The notes under the pieces: generated by a model
What the model was told of the DNA's origin: nothing
What the model saw: the letters and a program-made list of their open reading frames with translations, nothing else
Database searches by the model: none
Program-made: the position numbers and the translations under genes
Shown: one piece after another, positions 1-5,852 of the stretch
Layout: each line of letters starts with the position of its first letter
How positions within the stretch are numbered: the stretch's first letter is position 1
Assembly (NCBI GenBank): GCA_021850555.1
Contig: JAJZLX010000082.1
Location: forward strand, 1-6,853
Reading direction: 5' to 3'
DNA from: Pseudomonadota bacterium
Lineage (GTDB): Bacteria; Pseudomonadota; Gammaproteobacteria; Steroidobacterales; Steroidobacteraceae
Length of the DNA stretch: 6,853 nucleotides

Positions 1-774
1 CACCGCGGCGGCACCATCGTTGAGGGTGGAGGCGTTTCCGGCAGTGACGGTGCCGCCCGGCTTGAACACCGGCTTCATCTTCGCCAGCGTCTCGACATTG
101 GAGTCACCGCGCACATTCTCGTCCACAGAAAAATGCACCGAGCCTTTTCGGGTCTTCACCGCGACCGGCACGATCTGTGACACGAAGCGCCCCTCCGCGA
201 TAGCCCGCGCAGCGCGCCTCTGGCTCTCCACCGCCAGCTCGTCCTGCGCCTCGCGACTGACGCCGTAGATCACTGCTACGTTTTCGGCAGTCATGCCCAT
301 GTGGATCTTCTGGAATGGATCGTGCAGGATCCCGTTCATATAGTCCACCATCGCCGTATCGCCGAGGCGTGCGCCCCAGCGGCCCGACGGCACGATGTAG
401 GGACCGCGACTCATCGACTCGACGCCTGCGGCGACCGCAACGTCACAATCGCCAAGCTGAATAGCCTGAGCAGCCGAGACGATGGCCTGGAGACCGGAGC
501 CGCAGAGACGGTTGACGTTGAAAGCTGGGGTCTCCTTTGGGATGCCGGCCTCGATCGCCGCAACGCGGCTGATGTAGGCGTCGCGCGGCTCGGTAGGAAT
601 CACGTTGCCCATCACCAAGTGACCAACCTCGGCTGGGTCAATAGCGGCGCGGTGAATCACGGCACGCACTACGGTCACGGCAAGCTCGGACATGGGGGTG
701 TCCTTGAGAGTGCCGCCGAAGCTACCGATGGCGGTGCGTGCGGCACTAACGATCCAGACTTCCCGCTTGCTCAT
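1..774 (-). CDS. Acetyl-CoA acyltransferase (thiolase, BktB/PhaA type), C-terminus cut by window edge
   Basis: This is a degradative or biosynthetic thiolase that joins or splits beta-ketoacyl-CoA and acetyl-CoA in the cytoplasm. The visible 258 residues open with MSKREVWIVSAARTAIGSFG, the usual thiolase N-terminus. The nucleophilic cysteine is C91 in NVNRLCGSGLQA, and the GNAST-LNDGAAA segment lies at residues 247-257. A full protein is about 390 residues, so the GHP histidine and the second cysteine (CxGGGxG) lie beyond base 1. The start is fixed by an in-frame TGA at 790-792, six codons upstream of the ATG; no strong ribosome site is visible. It follows the SDR gene on the same strand after a 100-base gap, so the two are probably co-transcribed, with dehydrogenase feeding ketoacyl-CoA to thiolase. 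The sequence favours the PhaA/BktB branch, but chain-length preference cannot be read. Confidence 0.93.
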   Translation of the reverse strand, partial: MSKREVWIVSAARTAIGSFGGTLKDTPMSELAVTVVRAVIHRAAIDPAEVGHLVMGNVIPTEPRDAYISRVAAIEAGIPKETPAFNVNRLCGSGLQAIVSAAQAIQLGDCDVAVAAGVESMSRGPYIVPSGRWGARLGDTAMVDYMNGILHDPFQKIHMGMTAENVAVIYGVSREAQDELAVESQRRAARAIAEGRFVSQIVPVAVKTRKGSVHFSVDENVRGDSNVETLAKMKPVFKPGGTVTAGNASTLNDGAAAV

Positions 775-874
775 GTTTGAGATACTTGTTCAGGTAATGG
801 CTGCGGCATCCATCGACTGCAGGCCTCTGCGCCCGCACGCGACAGCCAGTGAGCTGCATGGTCATTTGAGGTCA

Positions 875-1786
875 TCAGACCGGCTCCCACGTAAAGACGT
901 CGGACGAGCGCTCTAGGGCAAAGAAGGACTTGCGCATCGCGGGTAGCGCGACGTCGAGGCAGGTCTGCGGGGTCCAGCCCTCGCCTGCGTGCACCGAGCG
1001 GAGCGGCCGCGGCTGGCTGAATAGATAGATCTCGTTGCGGCGCACGCCGAAGATCTGGCCAGTGACGTCCTTGGCGCCGTCGCTGCACAGCGCCACAACG
1101 AAGGGCGCGATCTTGTCCGCAGTCATCATCTTGTTGATGCGGTTCCGCTCGGCGTTCTCGGGAGTGTCGGGGATAGAACTGACCATGCGTGTGTAGGCGA
1201 ATGGAGCGACCGCATTGGAGCGCACGCCGAATTTCTGCATATCCAGCGCGATGCTCTTTGACAACCCCGCCACCCCCATCTTGGAGGCCGCATAATTGGC
1301 TTGGCCAAAATTTCCGATCAATCCGCTCGTGGAGGTCATGTGAACGAACGCGCCCTTTTGCCGCTCCTTAAAATGCGGTGCCGCAGCGCGAGAAACATTG
1401 AAGCAACCCTTGAGATTCACCTCAAGCACCGCGTCCCACTCGGCCTCCGACATCTTGTGGAAAATGACGTCACGCAGGATGCCCGCGTTGTTGACGATGG
1501 CGTCGACGGCGCCATAGGTCTCGACGGCTTTCCCAAACAGGGAATGGGCGCCGTCCCAGCTGGCAACATTGGAAGCGTCTGCTATGGCATCACCACCATC
1601 CGCACGGATCGCCCGGACTACATCCTCGGCTGGGTCAAGGCTTCCGCCCTCCCCAGTCTGGCTCACGCCACGGTCGTTGACGACGACCTTGGCGCCTTCC
1701 CGTGCAGCCAGTTTGGCAATCTCCGCCCCGACGCCGCGCCCCGCACCGGTAATAATGATAACTTTACCGCTTAATACACCACTCAT
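875..1786 (-). CDS. SDR-family 3-hydroxyacyl-CoA dehydrogenase (HSD17B4/MFE-2 type)
   Basis: This short-chain dehydrogenase (303 residues) most likely oxidises a 3-hydroxyacyl-CoA to the 3-ketoacyl-CoA. The cofactor motif TGAGRGVG is at residues 13-20 and D38 in VVVNDRG points to NAD rather than NADP. NNAG is at 99-102, and the catalytic tetrad reads N124, S152, Y165 and K169 (YAASK). The tail has the IFGVRRNEIYLFSQPRP segment at about 245-261 typical of the dehydrogenase part of eukaryotic multifunctional enzyme 2; that group acts on (R)-3-hydroxyacyl-CoA, which would match the MaoC hydratases in this window. The chosen ATG at 1784-1786 has GGGGAG (1795-1800 on the complement) 8 bases upstream. 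A longer reading from GTG at 1804 would place this ribosome site inside the gene. It is the first gene of the leftward unit, diverging from the crotonase-like gene. It is stand-alone, with no hydratase or SCP2 domain fused. Confidence 0.93.
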   Translation of the reverse strand: MSGVLSGKVIIITGAGRGVGAEIAKLAAREGAKVVVNDRGVSQTGEGGSLDPAEDVVRAIRADGGDAIADASNVASWDGAHSLFGKAVETYGAVDAIVNNAGILRDVIFHKMSEAEWDAVLEVNLKGCFNVSRAAAPHFKERQKGAFVHMTSTSGLIGNFGQANYAASKMGVAGLSKSIALDMQKFGVRSNAVAPFAYTRMVSSIPDTPENAERNRINKMMTADKIAPFVVALCSDGAKDVTGQIFGVRRNEIYLFSQPRPLRSVHAGEGWTPQTCLDVALPAMRKSFFALERSSDVFTWEPV

Positions 1787-1885
1787 CGATGAAACTCCCC
1801 GCACTAGGCTGTCCTTGGACCGACAATCGACTGGTCGGCTGGAATCTTGTATATAGTATGGTACACTACCAAAAAGAGTCCAGCG
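1787..1885. promoter_or_regulatory. Divergent promoter region between the SDR and crotonase-like genes
   Basis: This 99-base spacer must drive both the leftward SDR-thiolase unit and, if there is no other promoter, the rightward crotonase-MaoC unit. It holds an AT-rich run at 1848-1868 that offers TATAGT (1852-1857) as a rightward -10-like element, with no convincing -35. It also contains a dyad at 1828-1837 and the ribosome sites of both genes: GGGGAG at 1795-1800 (complement) and AAAGAG near 1872-1877. Shared divergent control is inferred from the layout; exact promoter elements are uncertain. Confidence 0.5.
1826..1839. promoter_or_regulatory. Candidate operator: CGAC-TG-GTCG inverted repeat
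   Basis: Bases 1828-1837 read CGAC-TG-GTCG, a perfect 4-base inverted repeat around a two-base centre. Base 1820 adds an overlapping pair, CCGAC (1820-1824) with GTCGG (1834-1838). A short GC-rich palindrome of this kind in a divergent spacer is the usual form of a TetR-family operator, and regulators of that family often control acyl-CoA gene sets. It lies about where the -35 region would be for the TATAGT element at 1852-1857, so binding could block the rightward promoter. No regulator gene is in the window, so the assignment is inference. Confidence 0.35.
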
Positions 1886-3169
1886 ATGACGATTGATACT
1901 CAGATCGACCCCGACGGCGTACTGCTCGCCCGCATTGACATGCGCGGCCGAGCCATGAACGTCTTCTCAAGTGATCTGATGGACGCCTTGGCGAAGCTCA
2001 TGGACCATGCCGCGGAGGAACCGCGAGTGCGGGCGGTGGTACTGACTTCCGGCAAATCAGCCTTCCTCGCCGGCGCCGACCTGGAAATGATCAAGATATT
2101 CACCGAGCGCGCCCGCGACGGCACGAGCGAGGAACTGCACGACCTGTTTGGGCACCTCGGCCGCTTGTTTCGCCGACTAGAGCTGCACCCCAAGCCCTTC
2201 ATCGCCGCGATCAACGGCTTGGCGCTCGGCGGCGGCTTGGAGTTGTGCCTAGCGTGCCAGGCGCGAGTGGTCGCAGACGATCCGGCGATCCAGCTTGGCC
2301 TGCCGGAGATCAAGCTTGGCCTTCTTCCTGGCGCAGGAGGCACTCAGCGCCTGCCCCGCCTGATCGGCGCCAGCCCCGGTCTGCGCATGCTGCTGACCGG
2401 CGAGCCGGTGGGGCCGGCTGAGGCGCTGAAGCTGGGCTTGGTCGATGAAGTGGTGCCGGCGGAGCGCCTAATTGAGACCGCAAAGCGGCGAGCCTTGACA
2501 CTGCACGGCCACCTGGCACCATGGGACCGTGAGGGCGCGTGCTTCGACCCTACGCCGTTCGACTTCAGCACTCCAGGAGCCCACACAGCGATCGCTGCGG
2601 CGACAGGCATCACCGGGTACCAGCTACGCCGCTATCCTGCCTATCGCGCGATCATGGATTGTGTGATCGGCGGTTGGGGGCTACCGATGACTGAGGCGGG
2701 CGAGCACGAAATGAGCGTGTTCGTCGAACTGATGCGCGATCCGGTGGCCGGCAACATGGTCCGTACGCTCTTCCTCAACCGCCAGAAAGCGGCCAAGCTT
2801 GGCCTGCTGAATCCGGACAGTCCCTATGCCGCCGGAAAAGAAGCTTTGCTTCCGCGGCTGCGCGCCACGCACGAGCAGCTGGAGGTGCTCGGTTGTAATG
2901 AAGACGAGAGCGTGCTCGCCGTAGCATTTACCGCCATCAAAGTATGGGGTGAGGGCGGTATCGAGCACCCTGATTTGGCCGATGCTGCAGTGGTGAACGC
3001 CGGCTTGTTTCCGTCCTGGACGGGCGGGCCGTACAACTACGTCCGACAGGCTGGAGCCCAGCGGTTACGCGCCGAGGCCGATGCGGCGGCACGCAAAGAT
3101 GCCACTCTGTTCGCTGTACCCGAGGCGCTCGATCGATTCCTCCGTCCGCTAGCCGCCCTCTGCGCCTGA
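1886..3169 (+). CDS. Crotonase-fold enoyl-CoA hydratase, FadB/FadJ-like but lacking the NAD-binding dehydrogenase domain
   Basis: The 427-residue protein begins as a full enoyl-CoA hydratase. Oxyanion-hole segments are AGADL (62-66) and ALGGG (113-117), and both catalytic glutamates are present: E119 in GGGLELCL and E141 in LPEIKLGLLPGAGGTQRL. Single-domain hydratases are about 260 residues; here a tail follows. Residues about 240-307 (RRYPAYRAIMDCV, a conserved E, then FLNRQKAAKLG) resemble the linker helices of FadB/FadJ. Residues about 340-415 (WGEGGIEHPDLADAAVV, LFPSWTGGPYNYV, TLFAVPEALD) resemble the last C-terminal helical domain of FadB/FadJ. The Rossmann domain expected between them, with a GAGxMG-like motif, is absent, so it should hydrate but not oxidise. 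The ATG at 1886 is preferred over one at 1847 because the N-terminus then matches the family and AAAGAG lies upstream. It leads the rightward unit, and its stop shares one base with the next start. Confidence 0.9.
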   Translation: MTIDTQIDPDGVLLARIDMRGRAMNVFSSDLMDALAKLMDHAAEEPRVRAVVLTSGKSAFLAGADLEMIKIFTERARDGTSEELHDLFGHLGRLFRRLELHPKPFIAAINGLALGGGLELCLACQARVVADDPAIQLGLPEIKLGLLPGAGGTQRLPRLIGASPGLRMLLTGEPVGPAEALKLGLVDEVVPAERLIETAKRRALTLHGHLAPWDREGACFDPTPFDFSTPGAHTAIAAATGITGYQLRRYPAYRAIMDCVIGGWGLPMTEAGEHEMSVFVELMRDPVAGNMVRTLFLNRQKAAKLGLLNPDSPYAAGKEALLPRLRATHEQLEVLGCNEDESVLAVAFTAIKVWGEGGIEHPDLADAAVVNAGLFPSWTGGPYNYVRQAGAQRLRAEADAAARKDATLFAVPEALDRFLRPLAALCA

Positions 3170-3600
3170 TGGCCATCGACCGCCGCTTCCTTGGCTACGC
3201 CCTGCCGGTCTTCACCGTGGTGGCCAGCGCGGAACGTATCGAGCGCTTCGCGAAGGCGATCGGCCTAGACCAGCGCGGCACCTGCGCGCCGCCGACCTTC
3301 ATGAAGGCTGTGGAAGGCGAGAACAACAGCACGAGACGCATTCTCGAAACGATGGGTGTGCCGCTGGCTCGAGTATTGCACGCCGAACAGCAGTTCGACT
3401 ATCTCGCGCTGATCCACGCCGGAGACAAGTTGCAGGTACAGCGAACAGTCACCGACATCTACGACAAACGCAACGGGGAAATGGAGTTTATCGTGATCGA
3501 ATCCCGGATCTCGCGCGAGGATGGCACCGACGTCGGCCGCTCCCGCCAGCTGATTCTCGTCCGCAATCCGTGTACCAAGCCCAATGATCATCGGACCTGA
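3169..3600 (+). CDS. MaoC-like FAS1-type dehydratase N-terminal hot-dog protein
   Basis: This 143-residue protein matches the FAS1-like/MaoC dehydratase N-terminal family (the HadA or HTD2 N-half type). Signs are CAPPTFM at about 39-45, VLHAEQQFDYLALIHAGD at about 69-86 and DIYDKRNGEMEFIVIESRI further on. In two-component (R)-specific hydratases this subunit usually lacks the catalytic dyad and shapes the acyl tunnel; its partner carries the active site. Its ATG shares an A with the stop of the crotonase-like gene (3167-3171, TGATG), and its end overlaps the next gene by 17 bases, so the three are probably translationally coupled. No ribosome site of its own is clear. It most likely forms a heterodimer with the downstream MaoC protein and hydrates a 2-enoyl-CoA; the substrate is unknown. 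Confidence 0.87.
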   Translation: MAIDRRFLGYALPVFTVVASAERIERFAKAIGLDQRGTCAPPTFMKAVEGENNSTRRILETMGVPLARVLHAEQQFDYLALIHAGDKLQVQRTVTDIYDKRNGEMEFIVIESRISREDGTDVGRSRQLILVRNPCTKPNDHRT

Positions 3601-4000
3601 GGTGGATCTGGGCTCAGCCGAACCCGGCAGCGTAGTGGCGGAATTCCGCAGCGCACCCATCACCCGGGAGATGCTAGCGTGCTATGCCGAGGCTTCGGGG
3701 GACTTTAATCCGCTACATCTGGACCCGGAATTTGCCCGCAGGGCTGGCTTCGACGACGTCATCGCCCACGGAATGCTCGGCATGGCTCTGCTCGGCCGCA
3801 TGCTCACCGCACGCTTCGGGTACGAGCACCTTGGTCACTTCAGCGCACGCTTCGTCGGCGTTGTCCCCGTGGGCGAAACCCTGCTGTGCCGAGCACGACT
3901 CGAAGTCCTAAAAACAAACTCGGTACTGCTTGCCCTGGAGGCCGCCACCTCACGTGGCGCCGTTGCGATCACCGGTCAGGCACGCATCCGCACCGGCTGA
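3584..4000 (+). CDS. MaoC-like (R)-specific enoyl-CoA hydratase, catalytic subunit
   Basis: This 138-residue hot-dog-fold protein carries the hydratase 2 signature YAEASGDFNPLHLD at residues 34-47, with the catalytic pair D40 and H45, followed by GFDDVIAHGML. It should add water to trans-2-enoyl-CoA to give (R)-3-hydroxyacyl-CoA, the stereoisomer used by HSD17B4-type dehydrogenases such as the SDR in this window. It overlaps the upstream FAS1-like subunit by 17 bases, which is the organisation of HadA/HadB-type or ChsH-type two-subunit hydratases. An in-frame GTG at 3602 is a possible shorter start that would avoid the overlap, but it would remove only six residues and has no better ribosome site. 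It is the last gene of the rightward unit. Confidence 0.9.
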   Translation: MIIGPEVDLGSAEPGSVVAEFRSAPITREMLACYAEASGDFNPLHLDPEFARRAGFDDVIAHGMLGMALLGRMLTARFGYEHLGHFSARFVGVVPVGETLLCRARLEVLKTNSVLLALEAATSRGAVAITGQARIRTG

Positions 4001-4105
4001 GACCAAGTCATACCCCGACACTCGAGACCGCGTGACACCTCTACCATCTCCTGCGGGGCGTGCCACTGCACATCACCGGCTCGTTCGACGACATTGACGC
4101 ATCCG

Positions 4106-4125
4106 GATTCTGGCATCCCGGAATC
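4106..4125. terminator. Hairpin between convergent units, possible terminator
   Basis: GATTCTGG (4106-4113) pairs with CCGGAATC (4118-4125) around the four-base loop CATC, giving an eight-pair stem with one G-T wobble on the + reading. It lies in the 144-base spacer between the convergent MaoC genes, where a shared terminator would be expected. No T-run follows on either strand, so intrinsic termination would be weak, and it may be only a fold or a chance dyad. Confidence 0.3.
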
Positions 4126-4144
4126 AAACAGCGGCACTCTATAT

Positions 4145-4600
4145 TCATGCGGCGCGCATCAGCATAAGCGCCGATCTCTTGCAGCGTGCAACGAGGACGT
4201 CATGCTGGTTATAAGCTCGATGTTCGAATATCACAATGCCGTTCCGTGGCCGGGACTTGCTCGGACGCAGCTCAAGAACTTCCGTTTCCACCCGTACCGT
4301 GTCTCCATGAAACAGCGGCTTAGGGAAGCGCACCTCGTCCCACCCGAGATTGGCTACGGTGGTACCGAGAGTCGTATCCCCCACTGAAATCCCGACCATC
4401 AGTCCAAGAGTGAATGCGCTATTGACCAGCCGCTGGCCAAACTCCGTCTCTCTTTTGCAATACTCTTCGTCGAGATGAATGGCCGCCGGATTGTGCGTCA
4501 GCGCCGTGAAGAACACGTTGTCCGACTCGGTCACCGTCCGGCGGATCGCGTGCCGGAACACCGTACCCACCTTGAACTCCTCAAAGTACAGACCCGCCAT
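4145..4600 (-). CDS. MaoC-family dehydratase/hydratase (mesaconyl-CoA-hydratase-like subgroup)
   Basis: This 151-residue hot-dog protein starts [20 protein letters not shown], the typical opening of MaoC proteins related to mesaconyl-CoA hydratase. The active-site segment is [14 protein letters not shown] at about 34-47. Against the classic GDxNPxH it has N37 where the catalytic Asp usually sits, while H42 is kept; related mesaconyl-type members also carry Asn here. The later [17 protein letters not shown] part (about 86-101) fits the second half of the hot dog. The ATG at 4598-4600 is chosen because AGGGG lies 8 bases upstream and family similarity begins there; a longer reading from 4675 would run into the preceding thiolase gene. 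It lies 19 bases after the SCP2-type thiolase and closes the leftward unit. It probably hydrates an unsaturated acyl-CoA made or used by the thiolase and the synthase-like fusion. Confidence 0.9.
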   Translation of the reverse strand: MAGLYFEEFKVGTVFRHAIRRTVTESDNVFFTALTHNPAAIHLDEEYCKRETEFGQRLVNSAFTLGLMVGISVGDTTLGTTVANLGWDEVRFPKPLFHGDTVRVETEVLELRPSKSRPRNGIVIFEHRAYNQHDVLVARCKRSALMLMRAA

Positions 4601-4619
4601 GCCAAGTACCCCTACCACA

Positions 4620-5819
4620 TCAGGCGAGCAAGCCAACGATGGCCACTGCCGCCACACTGTTATACGGCACACCACCCAGATTGTGACTCAACGCGCAGGT
4701 TGGACTGCGCAGTTGCCGAGAGCCCGCGCGGCCCAGAAGCTGTAGGTAGTTCTCGTACACCATGCGCAGACCTGAGGCGCCCACAGGATGGCCGAAGCAC
4801 TTCAAGCCACCATCTACTTGGCAAGGAACTCCGCCATCGGCATCGAAAAATCCGTCGAGCACGTCGCGTATCGCACCGCCGTCGTCGGATATCCCGAGAT
4901 CTTCCATCGTCACCAACTCGGTGATTGAGAAACAGTCGTGAACCTCCATCATATCAATCTGCTCGCGAGGCTTCCGGATTTCTGCCTCCGCGTAGGCATT
5001 CCTGGCCGCTATTCTTGTATTACGCACGCAGCTACCGTCCCAATCCGAAGTACTGGTCTCGCGTCCGCAGCTCAGTGACAGCTGCATCGCTTTAATGGTG
5101 ACGATGTCTTTTTTCCCGAGCCCACGCGCGATATCCGGTGTCGTAACGATTGCGCATGCTGCACCATCGCTAACGCCACAGCAATCATAGAGTCCTAGGG
5201 GATCGGCGATCATCGGCGCATTCAGGATCGTGTCGAGTTCCACCGCCTTCCTGAGATGCGCTTTCGGATTCTTCACGCCGTTCTGGTGGCTTTTCCAAGA
5301 GACACGGCCGATCGCCCGCTTGAGATCCTCCTTACTGACGCCGTATCGTGCCCGATAGCCGGCTGCAAGCTGTGCAAATCCAGCCGGCGCCGAGCAGTAC
5401 GGCAGGATCAGGTCGTTGAGCGTGCCTTTTGTCTGTACTGGCAGCCCTCCGTACCCAGTATCCTTGAGCTTTTCAGCCCCTATGGCCAGCGCGATATCCA
5501 CCGCACCAGCGGCCACGGCATACGCTGCACCGCGCAACGCTTCCGTTCCAGTGGCGCACATATTCTCGACCCGAGTCACCGCAATACCCTCGAGCCTCAA
5601 CGCAGTTGATAGGGGAATGGCCGAGTTGCCCACATTGATCCGATCCAACGCAGAACCGTACCACGCCGCGCCGATCTCGCTTTTGCCTATCCCGGCATCC
5701 CCCAGAGCCTCCTGGAAAGCCTCCCACACCAAGTCTTCGGTACCACAATCCCACCGTTCGCCGAACTTCGAGCAGCCCATGCCGACGATCGCAACCTTGT
5801 CTCTAATGCCGATAGCCAT
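4620..5819 (-). CDS. SCP2-type (archaeal-type) thiolase/acetyl-CoA acetyltransferase
   Basis: This 399-residue thiolase-fold protein belongs to the SCPx/non-specific lipid-transfer/archaeal acetyl-CoA acetyltransferase branch. It starts with [18 protein letters not shown]. The nucleophilic C88 is in [30 protein letters not shown] begins at residue 291 with H294, [14 protein letters not shown] carries H344, and SHNLGGVP begins at 378 in place of the CxGGG of classic thiolases. These are the marks of enzymes that work with a DUF35 partner: archaeal thiolase, BbsB and the Ltp2 aldolase. It could condense or cleave beta-ketoacyl-CoA, or do a retro-aldol cleavage. It starts 33 bases after the synthase/OB fusion on the same strand; the OB tail of that fusion is a probable physical partner. 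C88 argues for real thiolase chemistry, since Ltp2-type aldolases do not need it in the same way; this is inference. Confidence 0.92.
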   Translation of the reverse strand: MAIGIRDKVAIVGMGCSKFGERWDCGTEDLVWEAFQEALGDAGIGKSEIGAAWYGSALDRINVGNSAIPLSTALRLEGIAVTRVENMCATGTEALRGAAYAVAAGAVDIALAIGAEKLKDTGYGGLPVQTKGTLNDLILPYCSAPAGFAQLAAGYRARYGVSKEDLKRAIGRVSWKSHQNGVKNPKAHLRKAVELDTILNAPMIADPLGLYDCCGVSDGAACAIVTTPDIARGLGKKDIVTIKAMQLSLSCGRETSTSDWDGSCVRNTRIAARNAYAEAEIRKPREQIDMMEVHDCFSITELVTMEDLGISDDGGAIRDVLDGFFDADGGVPCQVDGGLKCFGHPVGASGLRMVYENYLQLLGRAGSRQLRSPTCALSHNLGGVPYNSVAAVAIVGLLA

Positions 5820-5852
5820 AAATGGATTCCATTGTCATACGCACGCATGGAC

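Noticed and set aside
301..780. 159-residue open frame on the + strand
   Set aside because: It lies antisense to the thiolase, whose minus-strand product has clear catalytic motifs. The + frame has no recognisable domain and is a high-GC shadow.
1301..1774. 157-residue open frame on the + strand
   Set aside because: It is antisense to the SDR gene and mirrors it codon for codon; no domain is visible.
1787..1804. Extended GTG start for the SDR gene at 1804
   Set aside because: The GGGGAG ribosome site would fall within the coding part, and the extra six residues are not part of the SDR fold.
3265..3663. 132-residue open frame on the minus strand
   Set aside because: It covers the two MaoC genes in antisense, and those genes carry the family motifs.
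4601..4675. Extended start for the third MaoC gene at 4675
   Set aside because: It would overlap the thiolase gene and add 25 residues unlike the family; a good ribosome site precedes the ATG at 4600.
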